The position numbers and the translations under genes were made by a program. The notes below the pieces were generated by a model, which saw nothing but the letters and a program-made list of their open reading frames with translations, searched no databases and was not told where the DNA came from. From Micromonospora sp. WMMD980 (GTDB taxonomy: Bacteria; Actinomycetota; Actinomycetes; Mycobacteriales; Micromonosporaceae), in contig NZ_JARUBE010000003.1 in assembly GCF_029626035.1 (NCBI RefSeq), positions 6,715,080 to 6,779,079 on the forward strand: a stretch of DNA of 64,000 bases, given 5' to 3'. Positions 18,794 to 27,582 of the stretch are shown piece by piece. Within the stretch, counting starts at the first letter, position 1; the number at the start of each line of letters is the position of its first letter.

Positions 18794-19371
18794 GGGATCT
18801 CCCTTCCGCCGGGCGCGCCGCCGGGCAGCACGTCCAGCCGGTCGAGCAGCACCAGGAACGCCTCCGCGTACGGCGAGTGCTGCGTTTCCTTCCGTACCCG
18901 TTCCCAGTCGATCTGCTCCCGCAGCGAGCGGGCGAGCGGCAGGGCCCGGGCGAAGTCGCAGTAGTGCTGGGAGAAGCTGAGCAGCTTGTGCACCATGAGC
19001 TGGCTGGCCGAGAGCACCGGCATGCGGATCGCGTCGACCGGCCGCACGATCGTGTCGGCGAACGTCTCCTCGGTCACCGGGGTCTCGATCGGCCGGTGGA
19101 TGAGGTCCACCATCCGGCCCTCGTCGTAGACCTTGACCAGCCAGTCCTCCGGCGGGCGCTCGGCGGTGAAGCCCGCCTCGACGAGCGCCTCCAGCGCCCG
19201 GTCGACGTCGGCCTCCCGGAGCAGGAAGTCGACGTCGTGGTCGCCGGAGTGACCGCCGTGCGCGTACACCGCGAAGCTGCCGCCCAGCGCGAACGGGATC
19301 TCGGACTGCTTGAGCACGGCGGCGACCTTCTTCAGCGTGTGCACCAGGGTCTCGTCCCCGCGCTCGGCCAT
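18790..19371 (-). CDS. Nucleotidyltransferase-fold protein
   Basis: A 193-residue protein with the polymerase-beta-like signature GGSFAVYAHGG followed by DHDVDFLL, the typical G-S-x(n)-D-x-D arrangement. The second half is helical with a late HKL-containing stretch. Relatives include AbiEii-like and MNT-domain proteins, but the cognate antitoxin-like partner seen in toxin-antitoxin pairs is absent; the next gene is a BON protein instead. It is probably a housekeeping or modification enzyme of unknown substrate. Confidence 0.75.
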   Translation of the reverse strand: MAERGDETLVHTLKKVAAVLKQSEIPFALGGSFAVYAHGGHSGDHDVDFLLREADVDRALEALVEAGFTAERPPEDWLVKVYDEGRMVDLIHRPIETPVTEETFADTIVRPVDAIRMPVLSASQLMVHKLLSFSQHYCDFARALPLARSLREQIDWERVRKETQHSPYAEAFLVLLDRLDVLPGGAPGGREIP

Positions 19372-19510
19372 CTGGGTCTCCCGTCGTCGTCAGGGGCGGT
19401 GAGATTGAGTGGCGTACCCGGCGGATGCTCCGGTCACACCTTCCGCATCCACCTGGGGAGGAATGCGACAAAAAGGCAGCCGCGAGCACGTGTCGGATAA
19501 CCTGGGGAAG

Positions 19511-20239
19511 GTGGCCAGCTCACTGCGGACGCGGCGCGGCGGGGCCCGACTGCGCGCCGTCGCCCTGATCGGCATCGACGGTTCGGGCAAGACCACCCAG
19601 GCACGTCTGCTCGCCGAGGCGCTCAGCGCCGCCGGGCATCCGGCCACCTACCACCGCAACGCCGGCGGCCGGCGCTGGCTCGGCCGGCTCGCCCAGCGGG
19701 TCGGCCGGCCGGACGCGCAGCGCCTCGTCGGGCGCGACGGCCTGCTCGCGGTCGAGTCCGTGCTGCGCTGGCTGGCCATCGCGCTCGCGCTGCTCAGCTG
19801 CCTGGCCACCGGCCGTACCGCGGTGATGGACCGCTGGTCCGCCTGCCAGTACGCCAGCATCCGGGCGCACGGGGGGCAGCGCTGGGAGCGGCTGGCCCGG
19901 GCCGGCTACCGGGTCTTCCCGCCGCCCCGGGTCACCTTCCTGCTGACCGTCGACCCGGCCGAGGCGTACCGGCGGATCGAGCGGCGCGGCACCGATCACG
20001 AGAGCATGCGGTGGCTCACCGCCGCCGACGCCGCCTACCGGTCGCTGCCGGAGTACGCCGGTTTCGTGGTGGTGGACGGCGGCGGCACGCCGAAGGACGT
20101 GTCCCGCCGGATCCGGGCGCACCTGAGCGAGTGGCTGCCGGACGACCCGTCCACCGTCGCCGACTCGCCGCCGGACGGCACCCCGGGCCCGTCCGGCGGT
20201 GGCCGGGACGGCCCGGTGCCGGCTCAGGCCCGCCCGTAG
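19511..20239 (+). CDS. Thymidylate-kinase-like P-loop nucleotide kinase
   Basis: A 242-residue protein with a Walker A loop ALIGIDGSGKTTQARLLAEAL at its N-terminus, a DR-containing centre (VMDRWSACQYAS) and a lid-like region FLLTVDPAEAYRRIERRG. It resembles dTMP kinases but is probably not the essential Tmk, because the base-binding region differs and a Pro/Ser/Gly tail of about 30 residues follows. GTG 19511 was chosen: TAACCT at 19498-19503 is spaced 7 bp from it, as in leaderless genes, and the upstream in-frame ATG 19463 has a ribosome-like site spaced too closely. Its 3' end overlaps the convergent SDR gene by 16 bp. Confidence 0.75.
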   Translation: MASSLRTRRGGARLRAVALIGIDGSGKTTQARLLAEALSAAGHPATYHRNAGGRRWLGRLAQRVGRPDAQRLVGRDGLLAVESVLRWLAIALALLSCLATGRTAVMDRWSACQYASIRAHGGQRWERLARAGYRVFPPPRVTFLLTVDPAEAYRRIERRGTDHESMRWLTAADAAYRSLPEYAGFVVVDGGGTPKDVSRRIRAHLSEWLPDDPSTVADSPPDGTPGPSGGGRDGPVPAQARP

Positions 20240-20907
20240 ACCGGGACGCTCGCGCCGCTGGTCGGCGCGGACTCCTCGCCGGCCAGGAAGCGGATCACCG
20301 TGGCGATCTCGGCCGGTGGCACCCACCGCTGGTGGTCGGCCTCGGGTCGGGCGGCCCGGTTGGCCGGGGTGTCGACGACGCTGGGCAGCACCGTGTTGCA
20401 CCGCACCCCGCGCTGCCGGTACTCGACCGCCACCGCGTTGCCGAACGCCTGCACCGCGGCCTTGGCGGTGACGTAGCCGGCCGCGCCGGGGAAGGGCGCC
20501 ACCGCCGCCCGCGCCGAGACGCAGACCACCGCGCCGCCGCCGGCCGCGACCAGGTGCGGCAGCGACGCGTGGGTGACCAGGTACGTCGGGCGGAGGTTGA
20601 GCCGCAGCAGCCGCTCGAACTCCTCGACCGGGGTCTCGTGCACCAGCCCGCCGCTGGCGTACCCGCCGACGAGGTTGACCACCGCGCGCAGCGGCGCCGC
20701 GGGCTCGGCGGTCGCCGCCGCCACCGCCGCCGCGGCCCCCTCGAGGGTGAGCAGGTCCGCCACCACCCGGACCGGGCCCTCGGCCGCCGTCTCCCCGGCC
20801 TCCCGACCGGGTACGACCACCCGCCAGCCGTCGGAGAGGAACGCGGCGGTGACCGCGCCGCCCAGCCCACCCGTGCCTCCGGTCACCAGCACCGTGCGAT
20901 CCACCAT
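20224..20907 (-). CDS. Short-chain dehydrogenase/reductase
   Basis: A 227-residue Rossmann enzyme. The nucleotide loop is TGGTGGLGGAVT; the catalytic Tyr-Lys pair is in AAGYVTAKAAVQ, with the Ser in VCVSARAA. The substrate is unknown. The start is ATG 20907 (a GTG 6 bp upstream is also in frame). The last 16 bp overlap the end of the convergent kinase gene. Confidence 0.88.
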   Translation of the reverse strand: MVDRTVLVTGGTGGLGGAVTAAFLSDGWRVVVPGREAGETAAEGPVRVVADLLTLEGAAAAVAAATAEPAAPLRAVVNLVGGYASGGLVHETPVEEFERLLRLNLRPTYLVTHASLPHLVAAGGGAVVCVSARAAVAPFPGAAGYVTAKAAVQAFGNAVAVEYRQRGVRCNTVLPSVVDTPANRAARPEADHQRWVPPAEIATVIRFLAGEESAPTSGASVPVYGRA

Positions 20908-21547
20908 GACCACACGTTAGCCGCCGAGGGTCCGCCGGCCGCCCGGCGCAGCACCACACGGCGGTCACGAAGAGCGACTCCGAGGTGCGGCGGCGGGTCG
21001 GGCCGCCGCCGCCTTTGCTCTGCAGCCATCGCCGCAGCAGGCACCGATAGTGACCGCTGGTCCGGCCGCGCCACAGAGGTTCCCTCCCTGTAAGGCCAGG
21101 TAGATGCACTGATGCACATGTGGCTGCAGAGCAAAGGCGGTGGAATGCCTCTCGCCCGTCCCGGAAGTAACGGTCACTCTGAGCAACCGAATGTCCGTCA
21201 CCCTTAGTGATGTCACCGCACGGTCGCGTCGGCTCCGTACGACGCGCCGTTGGGTGTCGTCGGAGACCCGCCCGTGCCCGGCCGGGCCGGCGCGCGTGCG
21301 ACGCCGTGGCGTGCCACCGAGGCGGTCGGCGCGGCGGCGGGAGGTCCGCCCGGCTGACCGGTGGACCGATGCCGGCCGTCCGGGCCGGGTGGGCGGCGTG
21401 ACGGTCGATCAGACGCACCTCCGACGGGCCGAGTCGGCCGGACCGGGGAGGCGGGCCGGGCTGCGGTGATGGAACCCTGGGCGGGGCCGGGCGCGGAAGG
21501 CGGTAAATTTCCCGATACGCGGCGTCATGGTTGACGCTCAGGCCCTC
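20908..21547. other. Gene-free interval of 640 bp
   Basis: No credible gene is visible: the open frames here are short, carry Arg/Pro-rich GC-driven sequence and have no ribosome sites. The interval holds the perfect inverted repeat at 21009-21140 (described separately) and ends at the RpiR operator. Confidence 0.6.
21009..21140. repeat. 20-bp perfect inverted repeat enclosing 92 bp
   Basis: CCGCCTTTGCTCTGCAGCCA at 21009-21028 is exactly complementary to 21121-21140. The bases just outside and just inside do not pair, so the arms have sharp ends. The interior is slightly less GC-rich than its surroundings and contains TGCACTGATGCA. It could be a MITE-like insertion or a structured RNA. No flanking target duplication is visible. 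Confidence 0.85.
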
Positions 21548-21562
21548 TGAAAGTAAGTTTCA
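21548..21562 (+). promoter_or_regulatory. RpiR/MurR-type operator over a leaderless promoter
   Basis: TGAAAGTAAGTTTCA is an inverted repeat (TGAAA/TTTCA arms, 5-bp centre). It covers the hexamer TAAGTT at 21554-21559, which is 6 bp from the GTG start of the RpiR gene. This fits autoregulation of the RpiR-murQ operon. Confidence 0.75.
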
Positions 21563-21565
21563 TCC

Positions 21566-22480
21566 GTGGTGAAAAGTCCGAAGATTTCTGCGAGTCACGA
21601 GCCCGGTGGACTGATCGTCCACATCAGCGGGCTCCTGCCCTCGCTGTCCCCGGCCGAGCAGCGGGTGGCCCGGCTGGTCGTCGCCGATCCGGCGGACGCG
21701 GCCCGACGCACCATCACCGATCTCGCCACCGCCGCCGAGACGTCCGAGGCGACCGTCATCCGGTTCTGCCGCTCGGTCGGCATGGACGGCTACCCCCAGC
21801 TACGCATCCGGCTCGCCGCCGAGGCCGCCCGCCGGGTCGAGCCGCCGGACGCCCGGGTGGTCGGCGGCGACATCCCGCCCGGCGCCGACCTGGCCCAGAT
21901 CATCGCCACCATCGCGTTCAACGACGCGCGCGCGGTCGAGGAGACCGCCGAGCAGCTCGACCCCGCGGTCTGCGAGCAGGTGGTCGAGGCGATCGGAGCG
22001 GCCGGCCGGATCGACGTCTACGGCGCCGGCGCGAGCGGCTTCGTCGCCTCCGACTTCCAGCAGAAGCTGCACCGCATCGGCCGCATCGCGTTCTACTTCC
22101 CGGACGTGCACACCGCGCTCACCTCGGCCGCGCTGCTGGGCCGCGGCGACGTCGCGGTCGGCATCTCGCACACCGGCACCACCTCCGACGTCATCGAGGT
22201 CCTGGAGCAGGCCCGGGCGCGCGGGGCCACCACGGTGGCGCTGACCAACTTCCCGCGGTCGCCGATCACCGAGGTCGCCGACCACGTGCTCACCACCGCG
22301 GCCCGCGAGACGACCTACCGGTCCGGCGCCACGGCGAGCCGGCTGGCCCAGCTCACCGTGGTCGACTGCCTCTTCGTCGGGGTGGCCGCGCGCAGCCGGG
22401 CCAGGACGAAGAAAGCTCTGGAGGCCACCGCCGAGGCCGTCCGGTCGCGCCGGGTCGGCCCCGGCCGGAGGCGGGCATGA
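21566..22480 (+). CDS. RpiR/MurR-family regulator of MurNAc-6-phosphate use
   Basis: A 304-residue regulator. The helix-turn-helix RTITDLATAAETSEATVIRFCRSVG lies near residues 50-75, followed by a SIS sugar-isomerase-fold domain with YGAGASGFVASDFQQKLHRIG and GISHTGTTSDVIEV. It overlaps murQ by 4 bp (ATGA), so its effector is probably N-acetylmuramate 6-phosphate. The start is GTG 21566, with a -10-like TAAGTT 6 bp upstream and a TGAAA-N5-TTTCA operator on it. The extreme C-terminus is basic. Confidence 0.92.
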   Translation: MVKSPKISASHEPGGLIVHISGLLPSLSPAEQRVARLVVADPADAARRTITDLATAAETSEATVIRFCRSVGMDGYPQLRIRLAAEAARRVEPPDARVVGGDIPPGADLAQIIATIAFNDARAVEETAEQLDPAVCEQVVEAIGAAGRIDVYGAGASGFVASDFQQKLHRIGRIAFYFPDVHTALTSAALLGRGDVAVGISHTGTTSDVIEVLEQARARGATTVALTNFPRSPITEVADHVLTTAARETTYRSGATASRLAQLTVVDCLFVGVAARSRARTKKALEATAEAVRSRRVGPGRRRA

Positions 22481-23424
22481 CGGCGGGCCGGGTGGAGCGC
22501 GACGAGGTCGCCGCGATGCGTCCGGTGGTCCGCGTCGGCGCGCCGACCGAACGGCGCAACCCGCAGAGCGTCGACCTCGACCTGATGTCGACCCGGGACG
22601 TGCTCACCGTCATCAACGAGGCCGACCGGCGGGTGCCGGCCGCGGTGGCCGCCGTGCTCGACGAGATCGCCGAGACCGTCGACCTGGCCGTCGCCGCGCT
22701 GCGCGGCGGGCGTCGGGTGCACTACTTCGGCGCCGGCACGTCCGGCCGCCTCGGCGTGCTGGACGCGGCCGAGCTGGCCCCCACGTTCAACTCGCCGCGG
22801 CACTGGTTCTGCGCGCACCTGGCGGGTGGCCCGGAGGCCATGTGGCGAGCCGTCGAGGACGCCGAGGACGACGAGCGCGGCGGCGCCGCCGAGGCGGGCG
22901 AGTGCGTGCGCGCCGGCGACCTGGTGGTGGGCCTGGCGGCCAGCGGGCGCACCCCGTACGTCCTGGGCGCGCTCGCCGCGTCCCGGGCCCAGGGCGCCGG
23001 GACGGTGCTGCTCTGCGCCAATCCGGAGGCCGAGGCCGCCGGATCGGTGGACGTGTTCATCGGGGTGGACACCGGACCCGAGGTGGTCACCGGGTCGACC
23101 CGGATGAAGGCCGGCACCGCGCAGAAGCTGGTGCTCAACACGTTCTCCACCGCCGTGATGGTGCGACTGGGGCGGGTCTACTCGAATCTGATGATCGACA
23201 TGGTGGCCACCAACGCGAAGCTGCGCGGCCGGATGATCTCGATCCTGATGGAGGCGACCGGGTGCGCCGAGGAGGTCTGCCGGGTCGCTCTCCAGCAGGC
23301 CGACGGCGATCTCAAGACCGCGCTCGTCGCGCTGGTGAGCGGCGCCGAGGTGCCCGCCGCGCGGGCCGCCCTGGCCCGCTCCGCCGACCAGGTCCGCGAC
23401 GCCCTGGACCTGCTCGCCTCCTGA
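22477..23424 (+). CDS. murQ: N-acetylmuramic acid 6-phosphate etherase
   Basis: A 315-residue SIS-domain enzyme that cleaves the lactyl ether of MurNAc-6-phosphate to give GlcNAc-6-phosphate and lactate in peptidoglycan recycling. Diagnostic MurQ stretches are ERRNPQSVDLD, YFGAGTSGRLGVLDAAELAPTF, GLAASGRTPYVLGAL and TGSTRMKAGTAQKLVLN. It is coupled by a 4-bp ATGA overlap to the RpiR regulator. No MurNAc transporter or kinase gene lies beside it. Confidence 0.96.
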   Translation: MTAGRVERDEVAAMRPVVRVGAPTERRNPQSVDLDLMSTRDVLTVINEADRRVPAAVAAVLDEIAETVDLAVAALRGGRRVHYFGAGTSGRLGVLDAAELAPTFNSPRHWFCAHLAGGPEAMWRAVEDAEDDERGGAAEAGECVRAGDLVVGLAASGRTPYVLGALAASRAQGAGTVLLCANPEAEAAGSVDVFIGVDTGPEVVTGSTRMKAGTAQKLVLNTFSTAVMVRLGRVYSNLMIDMVATNAKLRGRMISILMEATGCAEEVCRVALQQADGDLKTALVALVSGAEVPAARAALARSADQVRDALDLLAS

Positions 23425-23868
23425 GTCCGCGCCCTTCCCACCCGCCGGTGCATCCGCCCGGCGGGTGCGACGCGTATCACGTGACGGGAGGGGACGTCTC
23501 TCCCCGCGCGGATTGTTCAACGAGGCGGAGGGTAATCCTTCCGCGTGGCTGAACCGACCGGTCCGGTCCGTGCGTATCCCGCAGTGACCAGGATCGCAAA
23601 GGCGCGGTGACGGGGCTCGCTGTGTTCATGGAACACGCAATGGTGACATTCCATGGGCGGGCGACGGCTCCGCTGCTCCGGGCCCCGTTCACCAGGGCGT
23701 CCACGGGCCGCCCGAGCAGGGGTCCTGACAGGAAACATGGACCGGGCTCTCAGCTACTACTCAGGCATTCGTGACAGTTTCGACTCACGGCATGGAATCC
23801 CCGACACGTCACATCTGTTGTGTAGGTGTCAGCACCTACGGGCACAGCGGAAGTTACGGGGAGGGCTG
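23425..23868 (+). promoter_or_regulatory. Leader and control region of the sigma factor gene
   Basis: This gap of 444 bp has no credible gene. It contains the palindrome GTGTTC-ATG-GAACAC at 23622-23636 and a perfect 7-bp hairpin, GTAGGTG-TCAG-CACCTAC, at 23822-23839, 29 bp ahead of the sigma-factor ATG. The orientation GTTC...GAAC is the reverse of a LexA box. The leader appears regulated, but the factor is unknown. Confidence 0.55.
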
Positions 23869-24870
23869 ATGAACGTGGGGATGGCAAGGAACCGGGCAAC
23901 CGGCGCGAGCGAGGGGACCGTGGCAATCGTGGACAAGAACATCGGCATGCGTACCGACGAGGTCGCCGAGGAGCGGGACCTGGTCGGCGTCTACCTGCAC
24001 GAGATCTCCCGGACGCCGCTGCTGGACGCCGCCCGTGAGGTGGATCTCTCCAAGGCGATCGAGGCGGGTCTCTACGCTGAGCACCTGCTCGACACCGACC
24101 GGCTTCCCGACGGGGCGACCCGGGACGAGCTGGAGCGCGTGGTGGCCGAGGGTGAGCGGGCGAAGGACCTGTTCATCCGCGCCAACCTGCGCCTGGTCGT
24201 CTCCATCGCCCGGCGCTACGTGCGTTCCGGCATGCCCATGCTGGACCTGATCCAGGAGGGCAACACCGGCCTGGTCCGGGCGGTCGAGAAGTTCGACTAC
24301 GAGCGGGGCTTCAAGTTCTCCACCTACGCGACCTGGTGGATCCGTCAGGCCATCAGCCGGGCGATCGCCCAGCAGGAGCGGACCGTGCGGCTGCCCGTGC
24401 ACCTGGTGGAGGACGTCAACCGGATGCGCAACGTGGCCCGGCAGCTCACCCGTGAGCTGGGCAGCGACCCGGAGCCGGAGCAGATCGCGACCGCGCTCGG
24501 CGTCACCGTCGAGCGGGTCAACGAGCTGCGCCGCTGGTCGCAGGACACGGTCTCGCTGGACACCCCGGTCGGGGACGACGGCGACACCAACCTCGGCGAC
24601 CTGGTCGCCGACAGCGACGCGCCGTCACCGGAGGAGATCGTGCTCACCGGTCTGGAGCGGCAGCGGATCGAGGGTCTGCTCAACCACCTGGACGACCGGT
24701 CGGCCGGCATCATGCGGGCCCGCTACGGCCTGGAGGACGGCCGGGAGCACTCGCTGACCGAGGTCGCGTCCCGGTTCTCGCTCTCCCGGGAGCGGATCCG
24801 CCAGCTGGAGATCCAGGCCCTCGGCCGGCTCCGCGAGCTGGCCCGCGCCGAGGGGCTGCAGGCAGCCTGA
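23869..24870 (+). CDS. Group 2 sigma-70 factor (SigB/HrdD-like)
   Basis: A 333-residue sigma factor with regions 1.2 to 4 in order: DLVGVYLHEISRTPLL (1.2), ANLRLVVSIARRYVRSGMPMLDLIQEGNTGLVRAVEKF (2.1-2.2; split here at GMP), GFKFSTYATWWIRQAISRAI (2.3-2.4), region 3 with the VSLDTPVGDDGDTNLGDLV segment, and the region 4.2 helix SRERIRQLEIQALGRL. The long acidic N-terminal extension of the primary sigma factor is absent, so this is a group 2 factor. The start is ATG 23869 with GGGGAGGG upstream; the frame stays open further upstream only by chance. Confidence 0.92.
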   Translation: MNVGMARNRATGASEGTVAIVDKNIGMRTDEVAEERDLVGVYLHEISRTPLLDAAREVDLSKAIEAGLYAEHLLDTDRLPDGATRDELERVVAEGERAKDLFIRANLRLVVSIARRYVRSGMPMLDLIQEGNTGLVRAVEKFDYERGFKFSTYATWWIRQAISRAIAQQERTVRLPVHLVEDVNRMRNVARQLTRELGSDPEPEQIATALGVTVERVNELRRWSQDTVSLDTPVGDDGDTNLGDLVADSDAPSPEEIVLTGLERQRIEGLLNHLDDRSAGIMRARYGLEDGREHSLTEVASRFSLSRERIRQLEIQALGRLRELARAEGLQAA

Positions 24871-24938
24871 CCTGGCGGTGAGCAACGACGAAACGGCCGG
24901 CGTCCGACAGGAGGACGCCGGCCGTTCGCTGCCCGCGG

Positions 24939-25904
24939 TCAGACCCGGCCGTAGCCGGCGATCGGCATGATGTTCATGCCCCGCTTGCTCACGTTGCGGC
25001 CCGCGCTCGGCGCGTCGATGATCTGGCCGCCACCGACGTAGAGCGCCACGTGCCCGAGCCCGGAGTAGAAGACCAGGTCACCCGGTTGCAGCGCGCTCCG
25101 GCTGATCCGGGTCACGACCTGCCACTGCCGTGCCGCGCTGTGGGGCAGGGACTTCCCGGCGGCCCGCCAGGCAGCCAGCGTGAGGCCCGAACAGTCGTAG
25201 CTGCCGGGACCGTCGTCGCCGTAGCCGTACGGCTTGCCGACCGCGCCATAGGCGTACCGCACCGCCACCCCGGCCTGGCCGGAGACGGCCGGCGGCTTGC
25301 CCGCCGAACTCGCCTTGGCGGGCGCCTCGGTGGCCCGCCCGTACGCCTTGCGGCGCATCTCGTAGAGGCGGGACAGGTCGGACTCGATCCGCTTCTTGCC
25401 GGCGGTGAGCTGCTTGGCCTGCGCCGCCTCCCGGGCCAGCGTGACGTCGAGCTTGGTCTTCTGGTCGATCAGCCGCCGCTGGTCGGCGGTGAAGCCGGTG
25501 ATGGTGCGTTGCCGCTGGCGGGTGAGCTGGTCGAGCGTGCCCAGCCGCTCCGGCAACGCGGCCGTGCCGCCCGGCTCCAGCAGAGCCGCCGCGGTGCGCA
25601 TGCCACCGGTCTTGTACGCCGTCGCGGCCAGCACGCCCACGTCGGCGCGGCTCCGCTCGGCCTGTTCCTGCAACGGGCCGATCCGGGCCTCCAGCGCGGC
25701 CGCCTCGGCCTTGTTGGCCTTGATCTCCTCGCTGAGCTTGTTGTAGGACTCGACGATTCGCTCCAGCTCAGTCGAGGACTTCTCGATCTGCTTCGTCAGC
25801 TCGGCGGGGGTGGGCTCGGCCCGAGCCACCGACGCCGGGGCGAGCAGCGCGGCCGAGAGGCCGGCCACCGCCAGCGAGCGGAGCAGCATCCGTAAGGACG
25901 ACAA
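24939..25904 (-). CDS. Secreted NlpC/P60 endopeptidase with coiled coil (RipA-like)
   Basis: A 321-residue exported protein. Signal peptide residues 1-29 end ARA-EP. A coiled coil (about 35-190) rich in Glu, Ala and Lys follows, then a short linker and the NlpC/P60 domain with catalytic Cys in SYDCSGLTLAAW, His in LGHVALYVGGG and the third His/Asn-type position in IIDAP. It cleaves D-Glu-mesoDAP bonds in cell-wall turnover or septation. It stands alone; I found no convincing c-di-AMP riboswitch in its leader. Confidence 0.92.
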   Translation of the reverse strand: MSSLRMLLRSLAVAGLSAALLAPASVARAEPTPAELTKQIEKSSTELERIVESYNKLSEEIKANKAEAAALEARIGPLQEQAERSRADVGVLAATAYKTGGMRTAAALLEPGGTAALPERLGTLDQLTRQRQRTITGFTADQRRLIDQKTKLDVTLAREAAQAKQLTAGKKRIESDLSRLYEMRRKAYGRATEAPAKASSAGKPPAVSGQAGVAVRYAYGAVGKPYGYGDDGPGSYDCSGLTLAAWRAAGKSLPHSAARQWQVVTRISRSALQPGDLVFYSGLGHVALYVGGGQIIDAPSAGRNVSKRGMNIMPIAGYGRV

Positions 25905-26190
25905 GAGCGGAAAGCTCCTCTCCAGGGTCGGCGGAGCGCGGTGTCGCGATCCGTCGACACCGGCCCGGCGCCGTCCGGGTGGACGGCGGTCGACCGGACC
26001 GACCTGGACAACCTAACCCGTGATCGGAGTTGCCGGGAGTTCAAGGAGGGTCGAAAGTTGGCAAAGTGTCGGAAAGTGACAATGATGACGTTCACGGTCC
26101 GTGACCGTTTTCCGGGGTAGCGGGGCAGTTCCACAATGGGGTGCGGATCCGGGAATCCCACCGCGGGATCCGCGACCCCGGGAGGCCACC

Positions 26191-26679
26191 GTGCAGACCG
26201 ATCGCTCCTTTGCCGCGCCCACCCTGCTCTACGCCCGACCCGGCATCGTCGTCACCGCCGAACGCTTCACCGTCGGCCGCACCAGTTGGTCGGTCGCCGA
26301 CATCACCCAGCTCCGCACCGCCCGGGGCCCGCACGACCGGCTCGCCGTCCGGGCGGTCGCCGTCTCCGCGGCGTTGATCGCGTCGGTCGGCCTGCTGCTC
26401 GGCTTCACCGGCGGCCTGGCGCGGCTCACCGCCGGCGCGTATCTCGCGCTCGGCGCGGTGGGGCTGCTGCCGCTGCTGCTCGTGCTCGCCGGTGACCGCT
26501 GGCGACCTCCGGCGCACGAGCTGTGGGGGCGGATCCGCAGCACCGAGGTGCTGCTGTTCAGCAGTGACGACGAACGGCAGTTCGGCCAGGTCAGCCGCGC
26601 GTTGCGCCGGGCCCGGGAGGGGGCGGCGCGCGGCTTCACCGACCCGCCCGGCGCCGGCCCGTGGCGGCCGGCACGCTGA
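26191..26679 (+). CDS. DUF6232-like membrane protein
   Basis: A 162-residue protein. Residues about 1-50 are a soluble N-terminal part (LLYARPGIVVTAERFTVGRTSWSVADI), followed by two hydrophobic segments (about 52-100) and a cytoplasmic C-terminus. The pattern matches DUF6232-type actinobacterial proteins of unknown role. The start is GTG 26191 with GGAGG at 26181-26185; the frame extending to 26101 lacks a ribosome site. It is convergent with a DUF3817 gene. Confidence 0.7.
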   Translation: MQTDRSFAAPTLLYARPGIVVTAERFTVGRTSWSVADITQLRTARGPHDRLAVRAVAVSAALIASVGLLLGFTGGLARLTAGAYLALGAVGLLPLLLVLAGDRWRPPAHELWGRIRSTEVLLFSSDDERQFGQVSRALRRAREGAARGFTDPPGAGPWRPAR

Positions 26680-26686
26680 GCCGCGC

Positions 26687-27016
26687 TCAGCCGGCGACCG
26701 GCTCCGGGGTGCGGGTCCGGCGCTCGGCGGCCAGCCAGTGGCTCACCCGCCGCTCGGCGTAGAACGAGACGAACGGCACGGTGCCCGCCAGCATCACCAG
26801 CAGCATCCGCTTCAGCGGCCAGTCGGCCCGGCGCGACAGGTCGAACGTGAGCGCCAGATAGAGCATGTAGAGCCAGCCGTGCGCGACGCCCACCACGGCC
26901 ACCACGCTCGGATTGTCGAAGCCGTACTTCAGCGGCATGCCGATCAGGACCAGCACCACGAGTGCCACGCCCACGATCCAGGCGATCACGCGGTACCGGG
27001 TAAGGGCTCCGCTCAC
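26687..27016 (-). CDS. DUF3817-family membrane protein
   Basis: A 109-residue protein with three hydrophobic segments. The conserved core is GVAHGWLYMLYLALTFDLSRR followed by PLKRMLLVMLAGTVPFVSFYAERRV, which identifies DUF3817. Its function is unknown; relatives are common next to actinobacterial respiratory genes, but none are here. It lies 25 bp downstream of another small membrane protein on the same strand. Confidence 0.85.
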   Translation of the reverse strand: MSGALTRYRVIAWIVGVALVVLVLIGMPLKYGFDNPSVVAVVGVAHGWLYMLYLALTFDLSRRADWPLKRMLLVMLAGTVPFVSFYAERRVSHWLAAERRTRTPEPVAG

Positions 27017-27041
27017 CGTCGTCCCACCTTCCGCACCGGCC

Positions 27042-27461
27042 TCAGCCGGGATAGTCGCCGGGCCGGGCGCCCGGATTGGCGTTCAACCAGGAAAGATAGC
27101 GGTTGTACTCGGCCAACTCGCCGTCGTCGGTCCCGTCGGCCGGCACCGCCGGCATCCGGGCGACGCGCACCGGCCGGCGCACCGCGGGGGTGGCGGCGAG
27201 CGGCTCACGTCCCGCCGGGTCGGCGGCGACCGGCTCGGCCGGCCGCTTCCGCTCGGCCCGCAGGGCATGGCGCACCTCGCGCCACCACACGAAGACCACG
27301 AAACCGGCGAAGACCGGCCACTCGATGGCATAGCCGAAGCTCAGGGCGTTGCCCCCGGCGGCCCGGGTCACCTGCCACCAGCCCAGCCCGAGGAACGCCA
27401 CCACCAGCACGACCATGGCCACGTGGCGGACGATCCACGCCGGTGTCCGGAGCCGCTGCAT
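27042..27461 (-). CDS. Small two-segment membrane protein, hypothetical
   Basis: A 139-residue protein. Two hydrophobic segments (about 12-30 and 45-60) flank a short [22 protein letters not shown] loop, split by an aromatic patch, and a basic Pro/Ala-rich tail ends in the soluble motif [17 protein letters not shown]. The family is common in actinobacteria and has no known function. The start is ATG 27461. It probably shares a transcript with the DUF3817 gene. Confidence 0.7.
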   Translation of the reverse strand: MQRLRTPAWIVRHVAMVVLVVAFLGLGWWQVTRAAGGNALSFGYAIEWPVFAGFVVFVWWREVRHALRAERKRPAEPVAADPAGREPLAATPAVRRPVRVARMPAVPADGTDDGELAEYNRYLSWLNANPGARPGDYPG

Positions 27462-27582
27462 GCCATCGAGGGTACCGGGGCCGCCGGCCGTCTCCGACGC
27501 GGCGTCGTAGTGCGCGGGGTTTGGTGACATCCCGGCTGGGCATCCGTCTAGTCGCCAGCCCGAACGAGACGAGGGGGCGACG

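Noticed and set aside
18790..19371. Toxin-antitoxin reading of the nucleotidyltransferase gene
   Set aside because: The partner antitoxin gene (HEPN or AbiEi type) is absent; the neighbours are a BON protein and a phosphoesterase.
20883..21216. Short minus-strand frames spanning the 20-bp inverted repeat
   Set aside because: They have no ribosome site and noisy composition, so they do not support a coding role for the repeat.
23622..23636. LexA (SOS) box in the sigma-factor leader
   Set aside because: The site reads GTTC-N-GAAC, the reverse of the GAAC-N4-GTTC order needed for actinobacterial LexA.
25905..26190. c-di-AMP (ydaO) riboswitch upstream of the NlpC/P60 gene
   Set aside because: This gene class often has one in actinobacteria, but I could not find the conserved core elements in the leader.
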